DNA of 64,000 bases from contig CAKMXJ010000023.1 in the NCBI GenBank assembly GCA_928724745.1, forward strand, positions 363,031 to 427,030, written 5' to 3'. The notes under the pieces were generated by a model. It was not told the origin of the DNA. It saw only the letters and a program-made list of their open reading frames with translations, and made no database searches. This DNA comes from Anthracocystis setariae (lineage: Eukaryota > Basidiomycota > Ustilaginomycetes > Ustilaginales > Ustilaginaceae). The position numbers were made by a program, and so were the translations under genes. Numbering within the stretch: the first letter of the stretch is position 1; each line of letters starts with the position of its first letter. Shown one piece after another: positions 22,901 through 32,200 of the stretch.

Positions 22901-25900
22901 AGCTGAATCTTGAGCTCGTCTCCAGGGATGACCATGGCCGTGAAGTCGGCCTGGAAGGCGGTGCAACGTTGCATGGCCTCGCCGGATTCACCCACGCTGA
23001 TGGCCCTGTCCATCCACTGCTGGCATTCCGCAAAGGTGGACATGCCATGGCCGATGGTGGCAGGCAGACCGGCCAGATCGGAAAAGTAGGGATTGACGTG
23101 GATAGGGTTGAAATCAGCCGATGCGCGAGAGTAGGGCTCGTTGGTTCTAGGTGTGGCAAGCACACCATCAGCAAGCTTGTAAGCGTTCGGAAGAGTGACA
23201 GCGCTGTCGCCGTCTGCATGGTGGAGTCGAGTGGCACGCCCCTCCAGGAAAGCGACGACTGGGTCAGTCGAAAGAGGAGCATCTGCATCGAACTCGATGC
23301 ATCCAATCTGGACCTCTTCGTCACCCGTCTGCAAAAAGATGCCACCTTCGACGTGGAGATCGACCATCTCTCGGATGTTCTTGTAGCGAGGGACCGTCGA
23401 CTTGCCCCTGAGGACAAGCGTGTTGCCCGGCTTGACAAGATCCTGAGACGGATCGAACTCGATCCAGTCCTTGGACTTAAGCACGTGAATCGCTGCTTCA
23501 TCCTCAAGATGCAGCGAAAAGGCGAACGAGGTGTCGGAGAAACACTGATCGTAGTCCGAGTATTTGCCTTTGTAGAAGAAGCGAGAAGTAGCCTCGACGA
23601 TGGGGACGCCTGACTCACCAGCCTCCTGGCGCGAAATCACAGCCTTGATCGTGAGGATCTTGCCAGTTTCGGTGTTGGTGATACTGGAAGCCTGCGCAGT
23701 GACCGAGCAAACATCACCAAATGCGATGGCGCGGGACCCAGGCATCATCTTATACTCGTGTCCGAGGTGGACGAGCGACAAGAGGTCCGCGCTGCAACTG
23801 CTGATGGCCGTCTTCATGATGGCTTCCCAGGCGACGAGGATCGTAGGATCCACCGCCACAGCTCCTCCGTCTTGCTTCTGAGTAGAAGTCACCGGACGAG
23901 GGCTGCCGACAAAGCTGCGAGCATCGTCGATCTGGGAGAAGTCGGGCATCTCTTCGCCAAACCAGAGCTGCCAGTAGAAGCTGCGGATGCGTTCGTTGCG
24001 TCCTTGCTCGACTTCGCTAATGAGGGCGTAACTCGTCGATGGAGTGTAGCGGAACTGGAGATGAAGTGGGATCGTCTCTCCACGGCGCTCTTCGTTGACA
24101 AAGACATCGATCTTGGCACCCGTGCCATCCTCGAGACTGCCACTGCAGACGATGTCGACCGCAAGGAAGTCAGGCGAATGGGAACCGTAGCTGCGGTGCC
24201 CGCCATACACCTGAAGGCGTTCAACCTGCCTTCCGTTGGCAGAGGTCTGAACCTGGAAAAGTTGACCCTCTCGGACGGTGAGCAGTCGCATCAACGGGTT
24301 AGGGCGCAGCTGTCCTCCAAGATCGACCCGAGTGCTACAGAGGAGAGCGCGGATCCAGCTGGGCTGAGTGCCAATGACAGCATCGAGGAATGCGGTCTGG
24401 TTCTGCACCGCTGCTGGCGTGACCTGGAAGACTGCGATGCGCTCGTCGGGTCGAATCTGGATGGTCGACGATTCAGGGCGGAACGACGATTCGATCTCCT
24501 TGTTGGCAGCGGCGCTCGAGTCAAGATACTCAGCGACGGGGACGTTGTTGACATCACCAGCGTAGAAGCGATCGAGCACATTGCTGATGAGTCGCTGCTC
24601 GACACCACCGAGCATGTCACCGATGGGCTGGTCGACAGGAGCCGTGTCTGCGGCCGCGACGGGACCGTGAAGGATGCAGACACGCTGGGGATCAGCGTCG
24701 ACCACGGCGTCGAGATCCTCCGACTGCCAGAGCGAATCCTTCTTGAATTGGTGGGCAAAGTCCTCTCCGAGTCGCGTGACGAACGGAGGAGGCTTCTGTC
24801 CACGTCGCCAGCAGATGGCGTGGAAGTATTCGGCATCCTCACCGGTGAGCAAGGTGGTGGTGCTATCAACGTAGCGATCGACAAGGCTTGCCAGCTCTCG
24901 TTCAGGATCCCGGTCAAGCTGAGTGTAGGACTGGAGGCGATAGTGGGACTTGGCTGCGCCGGAGAAGCGCTCCTCCATGCGGCGGCACCAGTCACCAAGC
25001 AAGTTGCGATAGCCCACATCGATCCATCGAGACTGCTTGGCAACAAACATCAACGACAGCATTCGGCTTGCCACATCGGCATACGTCATTTCGAGCACAT
25101 CGTCCAGGATTTCGCCAGCCGAGTTGCGTGGGAACCACACTCGCTGGAAATCATCGTTGAGGCGCTGGATGAGCTTGCTCTTGTTCTTGCGCAGATAGGC
25201 AAGCTGCTTGTCCTTGGCAAGCTTGAAGAGATCGCGATCGAGCTCCGACCAGAGCACGGTAGCGCGGTTGGCCACCTGATGCACAAGTTCGCCCATCTCG
25301 CTGAGCACCGTCACAACGCCCCCAATAGGGCCATCGTACGTCTTCTGCCAGTCCTTGTCGTCGCAACCCTCGGTGGAGGCGATGAGCTGCTTGACTGCAA
25401 GGGACGTCGATGCCTCCTTGGCAGTCATCGCCCAGCTGCCAAACAGCACACCGTCGAAAGGCATCGGAGGCAAGCCACGCTCCACCGACCAGTCGCCAGA
25501 GAGGTAGGGCCAGAAGGAGTCTGCCGAGGTGAAGCCGGAGCCTGCCACGAGGACCAGATTGGGACAAGCTCGGATCAAGTCGTACGACTGAAGAATGGGA
25601 TCGTGAAAGTCTTCGGCGCTGTGGTGACCGCCGGCACGGCCTCCGGTCCACTGGAGCATGATCGAGAAGCTAGGATTCTGCTGAGCAATCTTACAGACCT
25701 GCTTGATACCGTCGAGACTGCCCGGCTTGAACGAGACGTGGCGGAGACCCGCCTGCTTCAGCGAGGTCACAAGCTCCTGAGCCTTGTCGGGAGAAGGGAT
25801 CCCGGCAGCGACACACATACCGTCGATGGGTGCACCCTCACGACTGAGCTGAAGCCAAGCAGGAAGCTGGAAACTCCACTGCCTCGGGTTGATGTAGAGT

Positions 25901-28011
25901 GAGTTGAGAGTGAGACCCGAAGCGGCGGGGGCTTGCTTCAAGATATCGTCGACGCGGCGTCTCAGCTTGGTCTCGTCATGGAGACCGCCACCCGCCAGTT
26001 CGATGTGGAAACCAGCCTGCATGGTTGCGGCGTTGAGAGATGCCTGGACGGTAGTGGGAGTCATTCCGGCCACCATGACGGGAGGCTTTCCCAGCAGCCT
26101 AGACATGGGCGTGTCGAGCATCAGCTTGCCTTGAGGAGTACGCAGCAAGCGTGGCCGGAACTGAGTCGCCCAAGGTTGAGCCGCCGAGACCGAGTCGAGA
26201 CGATAAAACTCGGCACTTTCCCGGTGAGTACCAGAGACAGTGACAGTGCGAAGACCGCGGCCACGAATATTTCGACCGGTGATGTTGCCGATACCAAAGG
26301 CAGCACCTGTACCGAAATCGACCAGATGAGTGGTGGTGGGCAGAGGTCGTACCGCTCGGATCCAATCGACTGGATCCGTGCACATCTGGGCGCAAAGGCT
26401 GGCGAGCAGGCCGCCGTGAGGGATCTGCTGCAAGTTGGCTCCATCTGCGGTGCTGTAGACGGGAAGGGCGAGGTTGCACGACTCCCACTGGCTGGCGTCG
26501 ATGGGGGCAACCACGTCCTCGTACTTGACGCCGACAAGCAGAGGCGAGTGGAAGGGGAGATTGATGGGCAAAAACTTGAAGCGAATCCAAGGCTTGCGTT
26601 TCGAGAAGGCGATCCTGGACTGATCCTGCTTGGACGAGGCGCAGGTGACCGACATGTCGCGTGCAAAGCTCAAGAGATCGGAAGGGTGGCCGGCGAGGAC
26701 GGTGGTCGTGGGCGCGTTGATGAGCGCAACGTGGACGCGACGCTGATCGGGTACGATGGCGTTGAAGGTGGCCAGCTTGGCGTCGAGGAGAGGGCGAGCG
26801 GCTCCGTTGACGACGAGCATGGGCGATGGTGAGCCAAAGCCAGCCTCGATGGATTCCTGGTACGACTGATCATCGACGCTCCTGTCTCCATAGCAAAGCT
26901 GACTGGTAAGACCGACCTGGAACAGAAGCTCCGAAGCCAAGACTACACACTGAATGTAGTGAGCGTCGTCGGTTGCCAGTGCCATGGCGGTGGCCGAGAC
27001 GATGCCCTGGCTGTGGCCGCTGACGGCTTGGAAGTGATCGCGGAATTCGGGCACCGACTTGCCGACACATTGGGCCGTAACGTAGAATTGGATCATCTGC
27101 GTCAAGCTGATCAGTGGTGCACTGATGGGGACACTGGCTAGGTAGGCCTGGGAAGGGCGCTCAGCTTGGCCAGTGAGCCAGGCCATGAGTCGCAGACCTT
27201 GGTTGTGGAAAGGATAAGGACCTGAACGCTGCGATTCGATATCGGAAACAAGCTGGCAAAGACGAGCTTCCACGGCAGTGACGAGAGGCTCGACGAAAGG
27301 ACGATAGGTGTCAAAGAGCGTTTGGAGCTCATCAAAGTAGCCGTGGTTGTTCCCTTGGCCTCCGAAGAGAGCGTAGAGTCCTGCATCGTTTTTCTGAGCG
27401 CGCTGCAGCAGGAGTGGAGTTGGCGGTGAGACGGGAGCCTCAGCGGCCCGAAGCGTAGCGTAGGAGCTAAAGTAGGCGCCGAGAAGGAACGACCTAGTCT
27501 CGGGTGCGAACGCTTGAGCGAAGGTGTGAACGTCGGTGGATGCAAGGATGTCATCGTTGAAGCTGTTCCATGCTGCTTCGAGGACACTAAGCTGAGCATG
27601 TCGCTCGTACTCGCCAACAGCGGCGATGCTCTGCGAGAGATAGCGAAGGAGTCGGGCGTGGAGAAGCACGTCGCCAGACACGGTCTCCTCGTCGGGGAGA
27701 ACCGAAGCAAGACTGTGAAGATGCCTTGTGAAGCTGTTCTTGATCTGCTCGAGCACATGTCGGTCGATAAAACCATTGATTTTCAGAGCGAGAGCGATCG
27801 ATGTCTGAGGGTGGATGGGCGAGCTGATGACAAGCTCGACCTTATCCTGGGGTGGGGTATCGGTGCCCATGTTGAACGTCTTGTGCTCGAGGCACGGAGA
27901 CGTGCTAGAAGGGGGCGAGTCATCGGGAGAAGTTGCGGTCGGAGAGGTAGGCTGGAAGTGAGAGGAAAAGATCGAAGCGGTGCTGCTTCGTGACATCTGG
28001 AAGCGATCCAT
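16921..28011 (-). CDS. fas2: Single-chain fungal type I fatty acid synthase of the cellobiose-lipid cluster
   Basis: One uninterrupted ORF of 3696 residues. Domain order follows a fused fungal FAS beta+alpha: acetyltransferase (GGQGNNHGYF; GHSQG, Ser334), enoyl reductase (PPVMVAGMTPT, about 645), dehydratase hot-dog (ADFNPIHVNPYF...GHGMSTF, about 1635-1660), malonyl/palmitoyl transferase (FTGQGSQ; GHSLGEYAAL, Ser1887), ACP (LTGGRSTLQNE, Ser2295), ketoreductase (LLTGVGQGSIGFEV, about 2730) and ketosynthase (GACATALQSLD, Cys3350; MHGTSTKANDKNES; GHGKGGAAAW). Two things are odd. The protein stops soon after the ketosynthase, so the C-terminal phosphopantetheine-transferase domain of canonical alpha chains is absent. 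The stretch between PAPGRGVLAATV and MASWGLDG is very short, where yeast FAS alpha has a long insert. In U. maydis, Fas2 supplies the short acyl chain of ustilagic acid. It shares a divergent promoter with atr1. Confidence 0.93.
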   Translation of the reverse strand: MDRFQMSRSSTASIFSSHFQPTSPTATSPDDSPPSSTSPCLEHKTFNMGTDTPPQDKVELVISSPIHPQTSIALALKINGFIDRHVLEQIKNSFTRHLHSLASVLPDEETVSGDVLLHARLLRYLSQSIAAVGEYERHAQLSVLEAAWNSFNDDILASTDVHTFAQAFAPETRSFLLGAYFSSYATLRAAEAPVSPPTPLLLQRAQKNDAGLYALFGGQGNNHGYFDELQTLFDTYRPFVEPLVTAVEARLCQLVSDIESQRSGPYPFHNQGLRLMAWLTGQAERPSQAYLASVPISAPLISLTQMIQFYVTAQCVGKSVPEFRDHFQAVSGHSQGIVSATAMALATDDAHYIQCVVLASELLFQVGLTSQLCYGDRSVDDQSYQESIEAGFGSPSPMLVVNGAARPLLDAKLATFNAIVPDQRRVHVALINAPTTTVLAGHPSDLLSFARDMSVTCASSKQDQSRIAFSKRKPWIRFKFLPINLPFHSPLLVGVKYEDVVAPIDASQWESCNLALPVYSTADGANLQQIPHGGLLASLCAQMCTDPVDWIRAVRPLPTTTHLVDFGTGAAFGIGNITGRNIRGRGLRTVTVSGTHRESAEFYRLDSVSAAQPWATQFRPRLLRTPQGKLMLDTPMSRLLGKPPVMVAGMTPTTVQASLNAATMQAGFHIELAGGGLHDETKLRRRVDDILKQAPAASGLTLNSLYINPRQWSFQLPAWLQLSREGAPIDGMCVAAGIPSPDKAQELVTSLKQAGLRHVSFKPGSLDGIKQVCKIAQQNPSFSIMLQWTGGRAGGHHSAEDFHDPILQSYDLIRACPNLVLVAGSGFTSADSFWPYLSGDWSVERGLPPMPFDGVLFGSWAMTAKEASTSLAVKQLIASTEGCDDKDWQKTYDGPIGGVVTVLSEMGELVHQVANRATVLWSELDRDLFKLAKDKQLAYLRKNKSKLIQRLNDDFQRVWFPRNSAGEILDDVLEMTYADVASRMLSLMFVAKQSRWIDVGYRNLLGDWCRRMEERFSGAAKSHYRLQSYTQLDRDPERELASLVDRYVDSTTTLLTGEDAEYFHAICWRRGQKPPPFVTRLGEDFAHQFKKDSLWQSEDLDAVVDADPQRVCILHGPVAAADTAPVDQPIGDMLGGVEQRLISNVLDRFYAGDVNNVPVAEYLDSSAAANKEIESSFRPESSTIQIRPDERIAVFQVTPAAVQNQTAFLDAVIGTQPSWIRALLCSTRVDLGGQLRPNPLMRLLTVREGQLFQVQTSANGRQVERLQVYGGHRSYGSHSPDFLAVDIVCSGSLEDGTGAKIDVFVNEERRGETIPLHLQFRYTPSTSYALISEVEQGRNERIRSFYWQLWFGEEMPDFSQIDDARSFVGSPRPVTSTQKQDGGAVAVDPTILVAWEAIMKTAISSCSADLLSLVHLGHEYKMMPGSRAIAFGDVCSVTAQASSITNTETGKILTIKAVISRQEAGESGVPIVEATSRFFYKGKYSDYDQCFSDTSFAFSLHLEDEAAIHVLKSKDWIEFDPSQDLVKPGNTLVLRGKSTVPRYKNIREMVDLHVEGGIFLQTGDEEVQIGCIEFDADAPLSTDPVVAFLEGRATRLHHADGDSAVTLPNAYKLADGVLATPRTNEPYSRASADFNPIHVNPYFSDLAGLPATIGHGMSTFAECQQWMDRAISVGESGEAMQRCTAFQADFTAMVIPGDELKIQLRHKGMADGQMVVQVHVSNQRDELVLQGVARYQQPPTVYVFTGQGSQSKGMGMDLYQQSAVARAIWDEAEQHLSHRLGLSILEIVCENPQSKTVYFGGVEGQRIRSNYMALKHETVDEHGCSVSKPIFPSIHANSRSYTFESPKGLLFATQFTQIALVLFELAYFRHLQQNGLIVKDAVFAGHSLGEYAALASVAGMMRLRDLVDVVFFRGLTMQNAVPRINGRSQYGMVAVAPIKAFSRSKDVDAALFQIVDRISEASGELLQIVNFNVKKQQSVVAGHEVALAALSTVLDMFGSGKLGISNEADVKAAIDAAVASARSSADGTGVELKRGMATIPLAGIDVPFHSKFLSNGIGPFRRFLDSRLDLETVKPEALIDRYIPNLVAKRFSLERSYVEHVSAVTGSEVLAQILGDWDQAVQDQRRLARSLVIELLAYQFASPVRWSQTQTVFFEDARFERLIEFGPTPTLVGMASKTLAADFAETDRLLGRKRKMFCVGKNDDDITYNLGSDAPEAVEAPKDTTKPAAVETAAAAPVAQPIVAAASTPTSPSSIPDERLDSLLTLRAILAQKQKAKIADIPSAKSIKQLTGGRSTLQNELVGDLGAEFADLPERAEELTLEELAAALRPGYNGELGKYTNGLVSRLIASKMPGAFGLSALKSHLTSRYGFQNGRIHAVLLYAATEEPAKRLAGEGEAIAWLEEVAAAYAKDVSITLPAPGGAAGGAGAACGAVAVVSSKELTELQAKQNALSEKQMQLLSEHLGVDADASIAQLAAMSTESEALRSALEAISAEHGETYVKGIQGIFAPAKARVFKSYWNWSRQNLEELFADVLNSTLEDDRVLCARVIAVWNQLDNTRTLEQQLDQLAMSKTPGSEKVVSLFRVLLGKAPGGALSTPPRFMDLSEPVRPRTFLDSRGNIVYKQVPRDGLATMLDYVKSMATAGEYKADRGEETARDVAATVESLVGKLSSSEASIEEVTVGRRAWLWACRKERDTWTRDDELTGIYYRGLSKLAGQGSSYAGLDILLTGVGQGSIGFEVMRRFLNGGARVIVTTSTFSPKKLKVYQEAYRRDGARGSQLIVLPFNQGSYKDTQALVNYVYNTLDVDLDVLVPFAAISENGRNIDGIDDKSELAHRIMLTNVIRLMGCIKSVKAQKGFLHRPTQVLLPLSFNHGVLGGDGLYGSSKIGLETLLNSFESEDWSNYLSVAGARIGMCRGTDLMATSDIVAESLETQFGCRTFSTAEMAFNLMGLVEPEFASINQIRPILLDLTGNASSIESPGKAMRQAHQVWQRQADIKKALLAENRVSFKAAAPSHVSEDHYRRAEIEPRSLQRFAYPRLASKETCQRIIKTSDHVDLDQIIVISGFAEVGPWGSSRTRWEREISESWSLEGLVEMAWLTGHIKHLNGRLADGRSYIGWVDARTGEPVLESQMRARYARQIEQHAGIRMVEPELMHGFDPERKVIQQEIELTHDLGPLEVSVSEAERFRLAHGDRATVWQDDASKTWFLKLKKGASILVPKASRFDRHVAGQLPTGWDPVRYGIPSDIAAQTDETALYALVCIAEALVECGIDDPYELYKHVHVSEVGTSLGSGMGGLHSLAKMFKDRAQDVEVQKDILQETFINTVAGWTNLLLLSSCGPIKPTVGACATALQSLDVAAETIRCGKAKIMIAGGFESISEESMTEFANMKATASSDVAMEAGLAPEEMSKPMTSGRSGFVEAQGCGVQIVMSAATAIEIGAPINGIVGFTQTATDRQGRSIPAPGRGVLAATVPLKRAMASWGLDGNDVGVISMHGTSTKANDKNESNVYDTVLGKLGRAEDRAVPAMAQKWLCGHGKGGAAAWAINGLMQSLNDGIVAGNRNADDISEELRAYNRLMYPCRSIEYARERLHTGLVTSFGFGQVGGIAWILHASHLLGRLKEEELEEYMRKREKRQQVTFRRMHSLLIKGDLVKIKEDAPYAKEDETEVLLDLDARAEMQPDGTYRIRPSTAAM

Positions 28012-28657
28012 ATTGACTGTGTTGGAAGTGTATGCTGAGAAGGCTAGATGGCGTTAGCTTGAAGAACACTTTGATCCTGATAGCAAGGTGAGGATGGATC
28101 TTAGTGAGTGGGAAATGATCAGACTCGAAAAGAGACCGTGGGGCTGCTTTTGAAGGATCTCAGCAAGCAGCATCAACGGGGACGACCAAGACTGAGATGT
28201 GTGGCACGATGGACCCATCGAAGGCACCGTGGCAACTCGAGTTCCTTGCATGTTCGGTTGACTTGCACACGTCTGGAAAAGTGGACGAGTTGGCGACAGG
28301 AGCATAGCGGAGCTCGCTATGCAACTCTAGCTCCAAGTCTGCAGTATCAATGTCTTGGAATGCATTCCGAAGCGTGCTGATGGATCTGCAGCTCGCGAGG
28401 GTTCGAGTCGGCGCGGCGTGGAGAAGCCGCTATGCGTTGGGCATTCTAGAGCGATGACCACCTGTCCATGCACGCGAACACCACGTGGCAGTACATGGTA
28501 CGCGATAATACGTTTGCAGCATAGCGTCCATCACAGAGGGAAAAAAGATGCGGTTCGCATGTCGGGTGCAGATAGGATGACGGTGACGGTGGTGACGCTC
28601 GGGATCAAAGTGGCACCACAGCGCAAGAAATCGACAAAGCCCAAATCCAATTCCGCT

Positions 28658-28665
28658 ATGCGCAT
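28658..28665. promoter_or_regulatory. ATGCGCAT palindrome, fas2/atr1 promoter
   Basis: Perfect octamer in the divergent promoter, about 650 bp from each start codon. Confidence 0.6.
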
Positions 28666-28726
28666 GCTCTGCCCTCGGCTGTCTAACACTGCCAATCTGC
28701 AGTAACTACAAACTACAAACTACTGT

Positions 28727-28734
28727 ATGCGCAT
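28727..28734. promoter_or_regulatory. ATGCGCAT palindrome, fas2/atr1 promoter (second)
   Basis: Second perfect octamer, preceded by an AACTACAAACTAC repeat. Confidence 0.6.
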
Positions 28735-29296
28735 TTGGCGGTTTGCCATTACAAAATTAGCCAAAAGTTTGAAATGACTGCGAGAATTTGGTATTTGGAG
28801 GCGACGCGACACGATTACAAATCCGATCCGCTGGGCGCCTGTCAAACACGGCCAGGATAGCCAAAAATTATTATTATTTATTGCTGATATACTTTCTCGC
28901 AACATTTGCTTTCTTTATCGCTTCGAGTGTCATAGAATACAGCCTGCAGATAGCTCGTCTACGCCATGGTTTCGGTGCCTAGCTCGGCACTTGGACAAAG
29001 TGGCAAATGCTGCATAGCACTGCTCTTCACTTGCTCAAGCAGCACCGCCTCAACGCAAGAGTGGCTCCGCTATGCTTGTCATATGCTGAAATTGGGCTGC
29101 TCATCGGACCCAAGTCCATCTGCACGTGGTTACTTGGTGGAATGGGGCTAGCCAGCATTCCACATCCTTTTTAAGAGGCCAAATACGTCCAGCCAACCTC
29201 GTCAATCATCAGCCTCGTGCTTACAGGTTTAGTAGCAATCTTTCCTCTTGCCCAAGCTTCAACAGGAAGCGATAGTAGCGACCAAACCCATTCAAC

Positions 29297-32200
29297 ATGC
29301 TCTTCCGAACAGATCGAAAGACACTTAACAAGACCGCACTGGAGAACGAATTCAAAGACGACCAATACAGCAAAGATGATATTCACAATCGTAAACGGGA
29401 ACCATTCGGCCATGCTCCATCGTCTTCGAAAGCATCAACATCTCCGACGTTACCAGGCTCTTCTGACAGTGTCAAGTTGGATATCGAGGTAGATGACGCA
29501 GTTCCACCAGATCCAGCCTCAAGCTTAGCAAAAACGTCATACACGGATATTTTTCGCTATGCCAGCAAGAGGCAGCTTCTCCTCAACTTGTTCGGTCTCT
29601 TGATGGCAGTGGCTTCAGGCGCAGCTCAGCCATTGATGACCATCTTCATCGGCAAGATCTCTACCGTCTTCCTCAAGTACACATCCGCCATCGCTTCCGG
29701 AGACCACGCTGCCTTCGAAGCCGCCAAGGCTGATGTCTACCGCACCATCAACCACGATGCCACCATCATCCTCTACCTTGGCATCTCCCTCTTTATATCA
29801 AGCTTCATCTACATGGCCATCTTTTCGTATACCAGCGAGAGGATCGCGTCCAATATCCGCTACGCCTACCTGTATTCCCTGTTTCACAAGTCGATCGACT
29901 TCTTCGAGAGGTACGGTCAGGGTACAGTGGCAGCCAAGATCGGTTCCGATGTTCATCTCATCCAGATCGGTGTGGGCGAAAAGCTCCCCATGGCCATCAT
30001 GTACCTCTCAACCTTTCTCTCTGCTGCAGCCGTCGCCTTCTCGCTCTCTTGGAGACTTTCGCTCGTCCTTCTTCCCATTGCTCCACTCATCCTCCTTTCG
30101 GGGGGCATCATGGGCGCGCTTACCAAGAAGACAAAACTCGTCGAGCTTGGATGCGTAGCAAAAGCTGCTTCGCGAGCCGAGGAAGCTTTCAATGGTATCA
30201 AGATCCTCAAAGCTTTTTCCAAAGAGCACGTCCTCAATCACGAGTACAACCGTCTCACCGCCGACACGCTGACGGCTGGAGCCAAGGCTGGCCGAATCCA
30301 AGGCACTGGAGTAGGCGCTCTGCTCTTCATCATCTATTCCGGCTATGCTCTCGCTTTCTTCTACGGTGCAAAGCTGATTGCGCGCGGAGAACTGCCTCCC
30401 GGTCGGATCGTCAGTGTCGTCTTTGCAAACTTTGCCGGCGCTTTTGCCATCGCCAACTTCTTTCAAATGCTGGATTCCTTCACCATGGCGACTGCCTCTG
30501 CCACCGCCATCTTTGATACCATCAAGCACGGCCAGGATGACCACAGTGCTTCGCCGCGGGCTTCTTTTGACGATCGCAAGCTCCAAGATGGCTACACTGC
30601 CCAACTCCGCTTCGACAACGTCAGCTTTTCCTATCCATCCAAGCCTGACAGACCTGTGCTGCAGGATATCTCGCTCGAGTTTCGCAGTGGTGTAGCTACC
30701 GCCATTGTTGGGCTGTCTGGCTCGGGTAAGAGTACCATCTTCACGCTGCTGCAGCGCTTCTACGAACCGACACGCGGTGCCATCCGCCTCGATGGCGTCG
30801 ATGTTGGCGATCTCGACGTCCACTGGCTACGCGGTCAGATAGGAATCGTAGAGCAGCAGCCTACCCTCTTCTCCATGTCCATCCGTGCCAATATCGAATT
30901 GGGACTGCCCGATCGAGACCACCGATCCGAGCAAGAGTTGCAGGCAATGGTGGTTCAAGCTGCCAAGAAAGCGAATGCCCACGACTTCATCACAGCGCTC
31001 GCCCACGGCTATGATACTGAGGTGGGATCTCAAGGCTTCCTCCTCTCGGGAGGACAGAAGCAAAGAATCGCGATCGCGCGTGCTCTTATCCGAGACCCCA
31101 AGATTCTTCTGCTCGACGAGGCAACCAGCGCACTCGACTCGAACAGTGAAGCCGTCGTCCAAGCCGCTCTCGATGAAGCTGCCAAGGATCGGACGACGAT
31201 CGTCATCTCTCATCGCCTAAGCACCGTTCGCAACGCAGCGCATATCATCGTTCTTGGACCAGATGGCATCATCGAGCAAGGAAGCCATCACGAGCTAGGT
31301 ACAAAACAGAATGGTGCTTTTGCAGGCATGCTTAAGCACGCCGAAGACGGATCTTTGCCTGAGGTGGCCGATGCGGAGCAAACGGAGCTCCTGCCGTCAG
31401 CTCAGTTGCTTTCGCCTCCGCGGACGACCGAAGTCAGCTTCGTCCAATCGCTCGACCTTCCCAGACGCTCTGGTGCCGGCCGCTCCATCGAGGTTCGAAG
31501 GCATTCTTACGCGCCACCCAGTGCGTCCTTGACTCTCAACGGAAAGGTTGAGGATCTACGTCAAGCTTTCAGGCGTGATTTGGAGACAGGCAATGCCTCC
31601 GTGGAGGCACTCAGTGGGAAAGGAGGGGATTCGGATGAAAACGGACTCCGAAGTCTCTTGCATCTGCTCCTGAAGGACCCGGACACAGGGAAACTCGGTG
31701 GCCTTTATCTCCTCGGCTCGCTTTGTGCCGCCATCATCGGCGCTATCTATCCCATCTATGCTATCCTTTTCGGCACGGCCATGGAGGACTTTGCCCCTTG
31801 TAATGCCGATCGTGGAGGACCTTGCCCGGAACCGGCGCGAAGCACGATGCTACACAGCAACCTGGTCAGCTCCGGATCCTTTTTCATCGTCGCTATCGGT
31901 TGCGCACTGGTCAGCTTCTTCCACGTCCGATCTCTGTATGTCGCAGGAGCCCGCGTGACACATCGGCTGCGAGTGCTGGTATTTCAAAGCCTCCTTCGTC
32001 TCGATGCCAGCTTCTTCGACGATCCGGCCAACACGAGCAACGATCTGGCGAGCAGTCTCAGCGCCATCTCGCAAGGTGTCTACGGAGGCCTCGGTCCCAC
32101 GCTGGGGTCCATCGTGCAGAGTCTCGCTACGGTTGTCGTAGGCTATGCTGTGGCACTCGGCTACGGTTGGCGTCTAGCCTTGGTCGTCATCGCTGCTACG

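Larger units (their letters stand above)
28012..29296. promoter_or_regulatory. Divergent fas2/atr1 promoter region
   Basis: 1.3 kb between two outward-facing cluster genes, with no convincing ORF. It contains two perfect ATGCGCAT sites 61 bp apart. Confidence 0.6.

Noticed and set aside
23758..25902. 714-codon ORF on the + strand
   Set aside because: Also antisense to fas2 in GC-rich coding DNA; no domain.
28410..28422. GGTTCGAGTC, like a tRNA B box
   Set aside because: Same reason: no T-stem pairing.
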